NCBI RefSeq assembly: GCF_001514125.1 | Contig: NZ_KQ948561.1 | Coordinates: 214,868-278,867 of the forward strand | Direction of reading: 5' to 3' | DNA length: 64,000 nucleotides | Source: Streptomyces longwoodensis | GTDB taxonomy: Bacteria > Actinomycetota > Actinomycetes > Streptomycetales > Streptomycetaceae | Shown: positions 1 to 8,276 of the stretch, one piece after another | Layout of the letters: each line of letters opens with the position of its first letter | How positions within the stretch are numbered: the stretch's first letter is position 1 | The notes under the pieces: model-generated | What the model was told of the DNA's origin: nothing | What the model saw: the letters and a program-made list of their open reading frames with translations, nothing else | Database searches by the model: none | Made by a program: the position numbers and the translations under genes

Positions 1-48
1 CTTGATCTCGGCTGCGGTGGCCTTGCCATCGAGAATCTGGGCGGTCAT
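1..48 (-). CDS. folD: FolD, N-terminal 16 residues only (partial)
   Basis: The minus strand from 48 reads ATG and then MTAQILDGKATAAEIK, which I recognise as the conserved beginning of Streptomyces FolD, the bifunctional methylenetetrahydrofolate dehydrogenase/cyclohydrolase. The enzyme makes 10-formyl-THF, the one-carbon donor used by PurN and PurH encoded just downstream of the neighbouring gene. A GGAGG stands only one base before the ATG, an unusually short spacing. The rest of the gene lies outside the window. It is divergent from the RDD gene; the shared 253-bp gap holds a TGTTG-N8-CAACA inverted repeat at 136-153. The call rests on 16 residues plus context. Confidence 0.75.
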   Translation of the reverse strand, partial: MTAQILDGKATAAEIK

Positions 49-301
49 GCCTCCATCCTCGCGGATGACCGGCCCCCGGTTCCAATCAGGGTGGCCGGCG
101 GGCGGCCCGGCCCCCGTCCCCGGGGTGACCTCCGATGTTGCACTTGCACAACAGCCGTATATCCGACTGGACAAGTACTCGTCCGGCACATGACGATGAG
201 CGGCGCATCACTGCGGTCCGGCAGGGGGACGAACCGCTCACGCCCACCCGTTCCTCCGCGGCATCCGCGACGTCCCCAGAGGCAACGGAGGAAACACAGT
301 C

Positions 302-904
302 ATGAGCTTCGGCCAGCCCGGCGGCAACCCCTACGGGGAGCAGCCGCAGAACCCCCAGCAGCCCGGCTACCCGGCCTACCCGCAGGCCCCGCAGGGCATC
401 CCGCCGCAGCAGGGCTACGGCTACCCCCAGCAGCAGCCCGGTTATCCGCAGCAGGGCTACGGCTACCCGCAGCAGCCGGGCTACGGCGCCCGTCCCGAGC
501 TCGCCCACTGGGGCCTGCGCGTCGGCTCGTTCCTGCTCGACGGCCTGATCATCGCCGGCCCGATGTACGCGCTCATCGGCATCGCGGCCGCCATGGGCAG
601 CGACACGGCGGCCGGGGCCGTCGTCACGCTGATCGGCGTCCTGTACGCCATCGGCATGGGCTTCTACCAGCTCTACCTGGAGGGCTCGACCGGCCAGACC
701 ACCGGCAAGAAGGTCGTCGGCACGCGCGTGCTGCGCGAGGCCGACGGCAGCACGCTGGGCTTCGGCATGGCCTTCGTGCGCCGCCTGGCGCACATCGTCG
801 ACGGCCTGCCCTGCTACCTCGGCTACCTGTGGCCGCTGTGGGACGACAAGAAGCAGACGTTCGCCGACAAGATGTGCTCGACCCTGGTGGTCCGCGCCCA
901 GTAA
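302..904 (+). CDS. RDD-domain membrane protein with Pro/Gln/Tyr-rich N-terminus
   Basis: A 200-residue protein. Residues 1-65 are a low-complexity Gln/Pro/Gly/Tyr tail built on repeats of the type QQGYGYPQQ. Residues 70-200 are an RDD domain: the Arg is in LRVGSFLLDGLI, followed by two or three hydrophobic segments and the terminal Asp residues in DDKKQTFADKM. RDD proteins are poorly understood polytopic membrane proteins, some implicated in ion transport. The start is supported by GGAGG nine bases upstream. The gene stands alone and ends at a strong hairpin shared with purH. The specific function is unknown. Confidence 0.88.
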   Translation: MSFGQPGGNPYGEQPQNPQQPGYPAYPQAPQGIPPQQGYGYPQQQPGYPQQGYGYPQQPGYGARPELAHWGLRVGSFLLDGLIIAGPMYALIGIAAAMGSDTAAGAVVTLIGVLYAIGMGFYQLYLEGSTGQTTGKKVVGTRVLREADGSTLGFGMAFVRRLAHIVDGLPCYLGYLWPLWDDKKQTFADKMCSTLVVRAQ

Positions 905-926
905 CGCGCCGGGCGCCACCGCGCCA

Positions 927-974
927 CATGAGAGGGCCCGCCGACCGGAGGAACGGTCGACGGGCCCTCTCATG
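927..974. terminator. Bidirectional terminator hairpin
   Basis: A 20-bp stem (927-946 with 955-974) with one mismatch and an 8-base loop lies between the convergent RDD gene and purH. It should end transcription from both sides. Confidence 0.85.
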
Positions 975-1043
975 CGCCCACGCCGCGGTCAGCGCGGCTC
1001 GGCGCTTCAGTGACTCGGCGTTTCAGCGGCTCAGCGGCTCAGC

Positions 1044-2606
1044 TCAGTGGAAGAAGTGCCGCGTGCCCGTGAAGTACATCGTCACGCCCGCCTCCTTGGC
1101 GGCCTCCACGACCTGCTCGTCCCGGATCGAGCCGCCCGGCTGGACGATGGCCCGCACCCCGGCGCCGATCAGGATCTCCGGGCCGTCGGGGAAGGGGAAG
1201 AACGCGTCGGAGGCCGCGAAGGCACCCCGGGCGCGCTCCTCGCCGGCCCGCTCGACGGCCAGCTTGCAGGAGTCCACGCGGTTGACCTGGCCCATGCCGA
1301 CGCCGACCGAGGCGCCGTCCTTGGCGAGCAGGATCGCGTTGGACTTCACCGCGCGGCAGGCCTTCCAGGCGAAGGCGAGCTGCTGGAGCTCCTCGGGCGA
1401 CAGGGCCTCGCCGGACGCCAGCGTCCAGTGGGCCGGGTCGTCGCCCTCGGCCTGGAGCCGGTCGGCGACCTGGAGCAGCGCGCCGCCGTCGATCGGCTTG
1501 ACCTCGACCGCGCCGGCCGGGCCGTCGGGACAGCGCAGCACCCGGATGTTCTTCTTCCGGGTGAGGACCTCCAGGGCCCCCTCCTCGTAGTCCGGGGCGA
1601 CGATGACCTCGGTGAAGATCTCCGCGACCTGCTCCGCCATCTCCTTGCTGACCGACCGGTTGACGGCGATGACCCCGCCGAACGCGGACAGCGGGTCGCA
1701 CGCGTGCGCCTTGCGGTGCGCCTCGGCGACGTCCGAACCGATCGCGATGCCACAGGGGTTGGCGTGCTTGATGATCGCCACGCAGGGCTCGGCGTGGTCG
1801 TACGCGGCACGGCGGGCGGCGTCCGTGTCCGTGTAGTTGTTGTACGACATCTCCTTGCCGTGCAGCTGCTCGGCGGCCGCGAGCCCGCCCTCGCCGGAGG
1901 TGTAGAGGGCGGCGGGCTGGTGCGGGTTCTCGCCGTAGCGCAGGGTGTGCGCGCGCTGCAGCGAGGAGGCGACGAACTCGGGGAACTGCGAGTCGTCGGC
2001 GGGGGCGTAGGAGGACGCGAACCAGGAGGAGACGGCGATGTCGTACTCCGCCGTGTGCCGGAAGGCCTCGGCGGCCAGCCGCTTGCGGGCGGCGAGGTCG
2101 AAGCCGCCGTCCTTGACGGCCGCGAGGACGTCGGCGTACCGGCCGGGGCTGGTGACCACGGCGACGGAGGGGTGGTTCTTGGCGGCGGCGCGGACCATCG
2201 ACGGACCGCCGATGTCGATCTGCTCCACGCACTCGTCGGGGGTGGCGCCGGAGGCGACGGTCTCGCGGAACGGGTAGAGGTTGACCACGACGAGGTCGAA
2301 CGGCTCCACGCCCAGCTCGGCGAGCTGCTCGCGGTGGCTGTCCAGGCGCAGGTCGGCGAGGATGCCGGCGTGCACCTTCGGGTGCAGGGTCTTGACCCGG
2401 CCGTCCAGGCACTCGGGGAAGCCGGTCAGCTCCTCGACCTTGGTGACGGGGACACCGGCGGCGGCGATACGGCCGGCCGTCGACCCGGTGGAGACCAGCT
2501 CCACGCCGGCCTCGTGCAGCCCGCGGGCCAGCTCCTCCAGGCCGGTCTTGTCGTAGACGCTGACGAGCGCGCGACGAATGGCCCGCTTGTTGCTCTCGGC
2601 GGTCAC
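1044..2606 (-). CDS. purH: Bifunctional AICAR formyltransferase/IMP cyclohydrolase
   Basis: A 520-residue protein, the usual PurH length. It catalyses the last two steps of de novo IMP synthesis in the cytoplasm. The N-terminal MGS-like cyclohydrolase domain has ALVSVYDKTGLEELARGL, STGST and DGRVKTLHPK. The C-terminal AICAR transformylase domain has LRYGENPHQPAALY and the late motifs KSNAILLAKDGASVGVGMGQ and SDAFFPFPDG. The start is GTG, overlapping the purN stop by four bases (GTGA), so translation is probably coupled to purN. Neighbouring folD supplies the pathway leading to the formyl donor. Confidence 0.97.
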   Translation of the reverse strand: MTAESNKRAIRRALVSVYDKTGLEELARGLHEAGVELVSTGSTAGRIAAAGVPVTKVEELTGFPECLDGRVKTLHPKVHAGILADLRLDSHREQLAELGVEPFDLVVVNLYPFRETVASGATPDECVEQIDIGGPSMVRAAAKNHPSVAVVTSPGRYADVLAAVKDGGFDLAARKRLAAEAFRHTAEYDIAVSSWFASSYAPADDSQFPEFVASSLQRAHTLRYGENPHQPAALYTSGEGGLAAAEQLHGKEMSYNNYTDTDAARRAAYDHAEPCVAIIKHANPCGIAIGSDVAEAHRKAHACDPLSAFGGVIAVNRSVSKEMAEQVAEIFTEVIVAPDYEEGALEVLTRKKNIRVLRCPDGPAGAVEVKPIDGGALLQVADRLQAEGDDPAHWTLASGEALSPEELQQLAFAWKACRAVKSNAILLAKDGASVGVGMGQVNRVDSCKLAVERAGEERARGAFAASDAFFPFPDGPEILIGAGVRAIVQPGGSIRDEQVVEAAKEAGVTMYFTGTRHFFH

Positions 2607-3232
2607 TGGATAACTACCTTTCGTCCCTCAATGCGATGGCCGTTGCGGGCGAGCCGCCCCACGACCTCGACGAGCAGCCTTCGCTCGACGTCCTTGATGC
2701 GCTCGTGCAGAGCGCTCTCGTCGTCCTCGTCCCGGACCTCCACCACGCCCTGCGCGATGATCGGCCCGGTGTCGACGCCGTCGTCGACGAAGTGGACGGT
2801 GCAGCCGGTGACCTTGGCGCCGTACGCGAGCGCGTCACGGACGCCGTGGGCGCCGGGAAAACTGGGCAGCAGCGCGGGGTGGGTGTTCACGAACCGCCCG
2901 CCGAACCGCGCGAGGAACTCCTTGCCCACGATCTTCATGAACCCGGCGGACACCACCAGGTCCGGCTCGTACGCGCCGACGGCCTCCGCGAGCGCGGCGT
3001 CCCACGCCTGACGGGTCTCGTGGTCCTTGACCCGGCACACGAAGGTGGGCAGCCCGGCGCGCTCGGCGCGGGCCAGCCCCTCGATGCCGTCCCGGTCCGC
3101 CCCGACGGCGACGATCCGCGCTCCGTACGACTCGGCTCCGGTGCGCTCGATCTCGTCGAGGAGCGCCTGCAGGTTGGTGCCTGATCCGGAGACCAGGACG
3201 ACGAGGCGCTTGGCCACGGGCTTGGCGGCCAC
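2603..3232 (-). CDS. purN: Phosphoribosylglycinamide formyltransferase
   Basis: A 209-residue PurN. It transfers a formyl group from 10-formyl-THF to GAR in purine synthesis. Family marks: LVVLVSGSGTNLQALLD near the start, the RFVNTHPALLPSFPG region with the catalytic Asn/His, and the Asp loop CTVHFVDDGVDTGPII. It is the first gene of the purN-purH operon. The upstream gap (3233-3528) carries GTACG-GT-CGTAC at about 3289-3300, a possible operator that I cannot assign. The purN-purH pair next to a PerM-like gene and sucCD resembles, from memory, M. tuberculosis Rv0951-Rv0957. Confidence 0.97.
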   Translation of the reverse strand: MAAKPVAKRLVVLVSGSGTNLQALLDEIERTGAESYGARIVAVGADRDGIEGLARAERAGLPTFVCRVKDHETRQAWDAALAEAVGAYEPDLVVSAGFMKIVGKEFLARFGGRFVNTHPALLPSFPGAHGVRDALAYGAKVTGCTVHFVDDGVDTGPIIAQGVVEVRDEDDESALHERIKDVERRLLVEVVGRLARNGHRIEGRKVVIQ

Positions 3233-3528
3233 GGTGGGGCCCTTTCTCGGGGAAGCGGTTGCGCGGTCGGCGTGCGTACGGCCGCTTTGTACGGTCGTAC
3301 GAATGCTTCGCGCCCCCGGATACGGGGAAGTCTACGAAGCGGCCGACCGTCAGCAACGATACCGGCACTCCGGACGGCCCCCGTGGGACGGGGGCGCGGC
3401 CGGAAGGTAGCGTCTGCGGGAGCGGTCCCGGGAACGCCGTGGAGGCACGGCACGTTTCCCGGGTGAACGCTCACGAAGACAGCAATTCTTCGGTCACCTG
3501 TTGGTCACCTAGGGGAAGACGCCTTTTG

Positions 3529-4350
3529 ATGCCGGACCGCAGCCTGCGACCCCTCACGTTCCCCCCGCACCCCGCCCAGGGAGGGGAGCGCGTCCCGGCG
3601 CTGCTGCGGGAGCGTCCGACGTCACCCCCCGACGCACCCGACGAGCACCGTGGGGGCGGGGACCGGCCCGGCAGGGACGAGGCGGCCGACGAGGACAACC
3701 CCTTCGCGCCGCCGCCCGAGGGCACCCCCGACCGCCCCTGGCAGCCCCGCCGCCCTGCCCAGGGCTCCGACGACGACCAGGGCCACCCCCCGGCGGCCGG
3801 ACAGGACCCCTCCGGGCACGGTCCGGCCGGCGCCCCGTGGGGCAGCCAGTGGAGCGACCGCCAGCCCGGCCGCTCCTCCGGCGGCTTCGGCGAGCGTCCC
3901 GGCAGCGGCCCCGAGGGCCCGGCCGGCCCCGGCGCGCCCGGCCCGCGCTGGGACCCCATGGACCCCGCCCAGCGCCGCGCGCGCTACGCCCTGCTCAGCG
4001 GCATGTGGGGCTTCTTCTTCGCCCTGTTCGGCTGGCCCTACGTCGCCCTGCTGCTGGGCGCGCTGGCCCTGTACTGGGGCATCAGCGCCCTGCGCGCGAA
4101 GCCCCGCACCCCGGACCCGGAGACGCCGGCCGCGCCCGAGCCGCCCGGCCGCCCGAAGACCACGGCGGCGATCACCGGGCTGGTCACGGCGTCCCTCGCG
4201 CTGGCCCTGGTCGCGGTGGGCTTCACGGCCCAGCTGGTGTACCAGGACTACTACACCTGCACGAAGGACGCCCTGACCCACGAGGCGAAGCAGTCCTGCA
4301 GCGACCTGCTGCCGAAGGAACTGCGGGGCGTGCTGGGGACGGGCGGCTAG
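3529..4350 (+). CDS. Membrane protein, Pro-rich N-terminus, two TM segments (DUF4190-like)
   Basis: About 273 residues. Residues 1-145 are hydrophilic and rich in Pro, Gly and Asp. The second half has hydrophobic helices (GMWGFFFALFGWPYVALLLGALALYWGISAL, and later AAITGLVTASLALALVAVGF), then a short tail with Cys residues (YYTCTKDALTHEAKQSCSDLLP), perhaps disulfide-bonded outside the cell. This resembles DUF4190-type small membrane proteins of actinobacteria. I chose the ATG at 3529, which follows an AGGGGAAG stretch about 12 bases upstream; an earlier in-frame start is possible. The gene is divergent from purN. Function unknown. Confidence 0.75.
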   Translation: MPDRSLRPLTFPPHPAQGGERVPALLRERPTSPPDAPDEHRGGGDRPGRDEAADEDNPFAPPPEGTPDRPWQPRRPAQGSDDDQGHPPAAGQDPSGHGPAGAPWGSQWSDRQPGRSSGGFGERPGSGPEGPAGPGAPGPRWDPMDPAQRRARYALLSGMWGFFFALFGWPYVALLLGALALYWGISALRAKPRTPDPETPAAPEPPGRPKTTAAITGLVTASLALALVAVGFTAQLVYQDYYTCTKDALTHEAKQSCSDLLPKELRGVLGTGG

Positions 4351-4368
4351 CCGGGGCGGGGAGCCCGG

Positions 4369-6282
4369 TCAGGGCGTGCCCGACGTGCCCCCGTCCTCAG
4401 GGGCAGGGGGTGCGGGTTCGGGTCCGGCTCGTGCTGCGGTGGGTTCCGGCTCGGCGTCCGTCGGGGCGTCGGGTTCCGGGGTTCGGTTCCGCAACTCGTC
4501 CCGCAGCGCGTCCCACCGCGCCCGCAGTGCCTCGTCCCGCCAGACGTCCTCCACCGGCTCGTCCGCCGGGAGCAGGTCGTAGGCCTCGGACTCCGGTGGT
4601 TTCGGCGGGGTCCGCGGGCTCGGGGGTGCGGCCGCTTCGGGGGTCACCGGGGTCGCCGTCTTCTTGCGCAGGGTCACGCCGGCCCTGGGGGCCACCACGG
4701 GTGTCTTGGGGGGCTTGGCTGAGGCGGGGGGCTTGGCGGGGGCGGGGGGCTTGGCGGACGTCGCCTTTGCGGGCTCGGTCGCCTTCGTCGCCGCCGCCTT
4801 CGGTGGGGCCGCCTTCGGTGGGGCCGCCTTCTGAGCTGCCGCCTTCTGCGCCGTCGTCCTGGGAGCCTCCGCCGTCCGGGAAGCCGTGGCCCTGGCCTGT
4901 GCCAGGGAGAGGGCCCGGGAGGCCTCCTCGGCGGCCTTGGCCGCGGCCCTGGTCACGGCCTTGGTGGCCGCCGCCGTCCGCCACCGCGTGACCCACCCGC
5001 CGCACACCCGGACCACCACCGCCACCGGCACCGCCACCCCCACGCCCCAGGCCAGCGCCGCGCCCCCGACCTGCCACCACACGGGCCCGAACCGGGCCAG
5101 CACCCCCACCCCCAGCGGGCCGCCTGCCATCCCCGCCGCCACCGCCAGCGCCGTCGCGCACACCGTCGCGGCCAGCCCGGCGATCACCGCGGTCCGCCGT
5201 ACCGACCACCGCATCCCGCCCCGCCCCACGAACCACCCCATCGTCACCCCGGCCGCCAGGGGCACCACCCCGGCCGCCCAGTTCCACGGGGTCCCGGCCC
5301 CGGCGTCCGGCACGGCCGCCAGCAGCGGGAAGGGCGGCAGCATCGGCGCCGGGTCGGACACCCAGGGCCCCACCCCGTGCCCGGTGCCCAGCGCGAATCC
5401 CGGCCCGAGCGCGTACGCCGCCCCCCACACCGCCGCGTTGGGCACCAGGGTCACGCACAGCAGCAGCACCGCGCACCGCCCGGACCACCCCTCGGTCAGC
5501 TGCAGGAACGCCTCCCGCGCCAGGTCCCCGTGCCACACCGACGACGCGGCGACCAGCCCGGCCCCGCCCCCGACGCACACCGCGACCGCGGCCCCGGCCG
5601 CCCGCACCGCCACCAGGAACTTCTCCCGCTCCCGCGGGCCGAGCAATACCCGCCGGGTCCCGCCCGGCAGCAGCCGCAGCAGCCGGTCGACGGGCTCGCG
5701 GGGACGGCCGTACGCCGTCCACACGCCCGTGCCGGCCGACAGCGCGACGACCGTGGGCAGGCCGAGCACGGTCCAGGCCCAGGAGGGCCGCAGCGGTCCA
5801 CCGGCCGCGTACAGGGCGGTGCCGGCACCGACGGCCAGGTAGCCGAGGACGACGCCCGCCCACGCCGTACGGGCGCCCACCGGCGGGGCGACGCCGTCCT
5901 CGTCGGCGTCCACGGCGTCGCGCGCCGCGCGGTGGACCAGCCACACGGGCAGCACGGAGAGCAGCAGCGGGGTGACGCCGACCGGGGCGGGGACGCCGGA
6001 GAGGGTGTCGGCGCGGACCAGTTCGACGCCGTGGGCGAGGAGCCACAGCGCGGCGGCGACGTGCAGCGCGCCGCCCGGCCCGCTGTCGGGGTAGGGCGAG
6101 CTGATCCACAGCACCATCACCAGCACGGTGAGCGCGCCGAGCCCCAGTCCGGCCGCGACCGCCCCGCCCACCAGACCGGCGGCCAGGCCGGGCGAACGGT
6201 CGCGCACCCGGGTGAGCAGCTGCGAGTTGGACGGTCGGCGCGGGGAGGGCCGGCGGGCGGTCATCGGGATCACGCCCGTCAT
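4369..6282 (-). CDS. DUF6350 polytopic membrane protein, PerM-like
   Basis: About 637 residues with eight or more hydrophobic segments between residues 30 and 410 (for example GLGALTVLVMVLWISSPYP and GVTPLLLSVLPVWLVHRAARD). A long Ala/Lys/Pro-rich cytoplasmic tail follows, made of APPKA- and AKPPA-type repeats. Such proteins are annotated DUF6350; the mycobacterial member PerM (Rv0955) stabilises the cell-division protein FtsB and lies next to purN-purH as here. The start is uncertain: ATG 6282 follows GGGAG very closely, ATG 6264 and GTG 6309 are alternatives. A role in division is inferred only from synteny and topology. Confidence 0.8.
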   Translation of the reverse strand: MTGVIPMTARRPSPRRPSNSQLLTRVRDRSPGLAAGLVGGAVAAGLGLGALTVLVMVLWISSPYPDSGPGGALHVAAALWLLAHGVELVRADTLSGVPAPVGVTPLLLSVLPVWLVHRAARDAVDADEDGVAPPVGARTAWAGVVLGYLAVGAGTALYAAGGPLRPSWAWTVLGLPTVVALSAGTGVWTAYGRPREPVDRLLRLLPGGTRRVLLGPREREKFLVAVRAAGAAVAVCVGGGAGLVAASSVWHGDLAREAFLQLTEGWSGRCAVLLLCVTLVPNAAVWGAAYALGPGFALGTGHGVGPWVSDPAPMLPPFPLLAAVPDAGAGTPWNWAAGVVPLAAGVTMGWFVGRGGMRWSVRRTAVIAGLAATVCATALAVAAGMAGGPLGVGVLARFGPVWWQVGGAALAWGVGVAVPVAVVVRVCGGWVTRWRTAAATKAVTRAAAKAAEEASRALSLAQARATASRTAEAPRTTAQKAAAQKAAPPKAAPPKAAATKATEPAKATSAKPPAPAKPPASAKPPKTPVVAPRAGVTLRKKTATPVTPEAAAPPSPRTPPKPPESEAYDLLPADEPVEDVWRDEALRARWDALRDELRNRTPEPDAPTDAEPEPTAARAGPEPAPPAPEDGGTSGTP

Positions 6283-6339
6283 GCTCCCAACGACACGCGC
6301 TTTTCCCACGTACCCGGCGAAGCCCCGTTGTGTCGCTCA

Positions 6340-6378
6340 ATATATGTTTATGTACTTTTTCGTACGAAAGGGTGTCCG
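6340..6378 (+). promoter_or_regulatory. AT-rich promoter region and ribosome site of the sigma-like gene
   Basis: This stretch (AATATATGTTTATGTACTTT and on to CGTACGAAAGG) is strikingly AT-rich for this genome. It lies in the divergent gap between the PerM-like and sigma-like genes. It holds GTAC/GTAC half-sites and the AAAGG that serves the GTG start at 6379. Confidence 0.5.
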
Positions 6379-7242
6379 GTGACCCAGAGTTCCGCCACCC
6401 CGCTCCCCGCCCCCGAGGAGCGCCGAGGCCCGGACGAGGCGGCCTCCCTGACGCCCGCTCAGGCCTTCGACGCGCTCTACGCGTTCTGCGCCCCCGCCCT
6501 CGTACGGCAGACCTTCCTGCTCACCGGCCGCCGGGAACTCGCCCGCGAGTCCGTCGAGCGGGCCTTCCAGTGCGCCTGGGACCGCTGGCCCGAGGTGGCC
6601 CGCGACCCCGATCCGCCGGGCTGGGTGCGGGCCGCGGCCCACGAGTACGCCCTCTCCCCCTGGCACCGGCTGCGCCCCCGCCACCGGCACCCCGAACCCC
6701 CGCCCGCCGCACCGCCCGACCGCGCGCTGCTCGAGGCGTTCCTGTCGCTGCCCCCGACGTACCGCCGCACCGTGCTCCTCTACGACGGCGTCGGGCTTGA
6801 CCTGCCGGAGACGGCGGCGGAGACCGAGGCGAGCACCCCGGCGGCGGCGCACCGCCTGCTGCACGGGCGCGCGGAGATCGCCGCGCTGCTGCCCGACCTC
6901 GCCGACCCGGCCGTACTGCACCGGCGGCTGACGGAAGTGGCCTCGGCGGAGCGGCTGCGGTCCGCGAAGCCGCCGGCCGTGCGCCTGGGCAGTGAGCGCC
7001 GCGCCCGGTTCTGGACCCGCGCGGCGGTCGCCTTCACGCTCGCCGTCATCGGCGCGACGGCGCTGACCCTGCACACGGCTCCCACGAAGTACGAGGCCCC
7101 GGTCCCGGCCGGGGAGTCGGTACAGGGGGTCCCGCCGAAGCCGGCCCCGGGCACGCTCTCGGACACGGAGCTGGAGCTGCGCGCGAAGCTGCGCGCGCAC
7201 ACGGCGCACGGGCCGGAGAGGCTGCTGCCGGAGACGCGGTGA
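6379..7242 (+). CDS. Sigma-70/ECF-like protein with C-terminal membrane anchor
   Basis: 287 residues from GTG, with AAAGG six bases upstream. Residues 25-100 resemble ECF sigma region 2 (AFDALYAFCAPALVRQTFLL and SVERAFQCAWDRWPEVA). Residues 113-160 resemble region 4 (LLEAFLSLPPTYRRTVLLY then a helix-turn-helix-like stretch). A hydrophobic helix follows (FWTRAAVAFTLAVIGATALTL, about 210-235), then a Pro-rich outer tail. Sigma factors normally lack a TM helix, so this may be a membrane-tethered sigma or a degenerate regulator. The core-binding region looks diverged. It converges on sucD across a shared terminator. The family is inferred; the target genes are unknown. Confidence 0.7.
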   Translation: MTQSSATPLPAPEERRGPDEAASLTPAQAFDALYAFCAPALVRQTFLLTGRRELARESVERAFQCAWDRWPEVARDPDPPGWVRAAAHEYALSPWHRLRPRHRHPEPPPAAPPDRALLEAFLSLPPTYRRTVLLYDGVGLDLPETAAETEASTPAAAHRLLHGRAEIAALLPDLADPAVLHRRLTEVASAERLRSAKPPAVRLGSERRARFWTRAAVAFTLAVIGATALTLHTAPTKYEAPVPAGESVQGVPPKPAPGTLSDTELELRAKLRAHTAHGPERLLPETR

Positions 7243-7293
7243 AGCCGTCTTACGGACGGGCGGACGGGCGTCGGCATCGGCGCCCGGACACGC

Positions 7294-7330
7294 GGAAGGG
7301 TCCGCGTCCCGGGGGGACGCGGACCCTTCC
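7294..7330. terminator. Bidirectional terminator
   Basis: A perfect 17-bp stem (7294-7310 with 7314-7330) with a 3-base loop lies between the convergent sigma-like gene and sucD. Confidence 0.88.
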
Positions 7331-7365
7331 TGCTGCCGGTGACCGGCCTTCCGTCACGGGTGACG

Positions 7366-8250
7366 TCAGGCGCTCAGGATCTCCCGGGCCAGCTTCGCCG
7401 TCTCGGTCGGCGTCTTGCCGACCTTGACGCCGGCGGCCTCGAGGGCCTCCTTCTTGGCCTGGGCGGTGCCGGAGGAACCGGAGACGATGGCGCCGGCGTG
7501 GCCCATGGTCTTGCCCTCGGGCGCGGTGAAGCCCGCGACGTAGCCGACGACCGGCTTGGTCACGTTCTCCTTGATGAAGGCCGCGGCCCGCTCCTCGGCG
7601 TCGCCGCCGATCTCACCGATCATCACGATCAGGTCGGTGTCGGGGTCGTCCTGGAAGGCGGCCAGGGCGTCGATGTGCGTGGTGCCGATGATCGGGTCGC
7701 CACCGATGCCGACGGCGGTGGAGAAGCCGATGTCCCGGAGCTCGTACATCATCTGGTACGTCAGCGTGCCGGACTTCGACACCAGGCCGATGCGGCCCGG
7801 CTTGGTGATGTCGCCCGGGATGATGCCGACGTTCGACTGGCCCGGGGTGATGATGCCGGGGCAGTTCGGGCCGATGATCCGGGTCTTGTTGCCCTTCTTG
7901 CCGGCGTACGACCAGAAGGCGGCCGTGTCGTGCACGGCGATGCCCTCGGTGATCACGACGGCCAGCGGGATCTCGGCGTCGATGGCCTCGACGACCGCGT
8001 CCTTGGTGAACTTCTCCGGCACGAAGATGACGGAGACGTCGGCGCCGGTCTTCTCGATGGCCTCCTTGACGGTCCCGAACACGGGTACCTCGGTGCCGTC
8101 GAAGTCCACGGTCTGACCCGCCTTGCGCGGGTTGACGCCGCCCACGACGTTCGTGCCGTCACCGAGCATGAGCTTGGTGTGCTTCATGCCGGTGGCGCCG
8201 GTCATGCCCTGGACGATGACCTTGCTGTCCTTGTTGAGCCAGATAGCCAT
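7366..8250 (-). CDS. sucD: Succinyl-CoA synthetase alpha subunit
   Basis: 294 residues, full length. With SucC it interconverts succinyl-CoA and succinate with substrate-level phosphorylation in the TCA cycle. Seen: the CoA-binding Rossmann start VIVQGMTGATGMKHTKLML, NCPGIITPGQ, and the active-site His in the GFTAPEGKTMGHAGAIV segment. It begins 26 bases after sucC stops, in the same operon, and is followed by the shared terminator. Confidence 0.97.
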   Translation of the reverse strand: MAIWLNKDSKVIVQGMTGATGMKHTKLMLGDGTNVVGGVNPRKAGQTVDFDGTEVPVFGTVKEAIEKTGADVSVIFVPEKFTKDAVVEAIDAEIPLAVVITEGIAVHDTAAFWSYAGKKGNKTRIIGPNCPGIITPGQSNVGIIPGDITKPGRIGLVSKSGTLTYQMMYELRDIGFSTAVGIGGDPIIGTTHIDALAAFQDDPDTDLIVMIGEIGGDAEERAAAFIKENVTKPVVGYVAGFTAPEGKTMGHAGAIVSGSSGTAQAKKEALEAAGVKVGKTPTETAKLAREILSA

Positions 8251-8276
8251 GGTGGTGTGAGTCCTCGTCCTCGTGC

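Noticed and set aside
4397..6340. Long minus-strand frame overlapping the DUF6350 gene
   Set aside because: Gly/Arg-rich composition without hydrophobic helices; the neighbouring frame gives a clean polytopic membrane protein.
6359..6371. TCGTACGAAAGG shared with 29500-29511 as a possible common operator
   Set aside because: Both copies are ribosome-binding-site contexts just before start codons, and the match is short.
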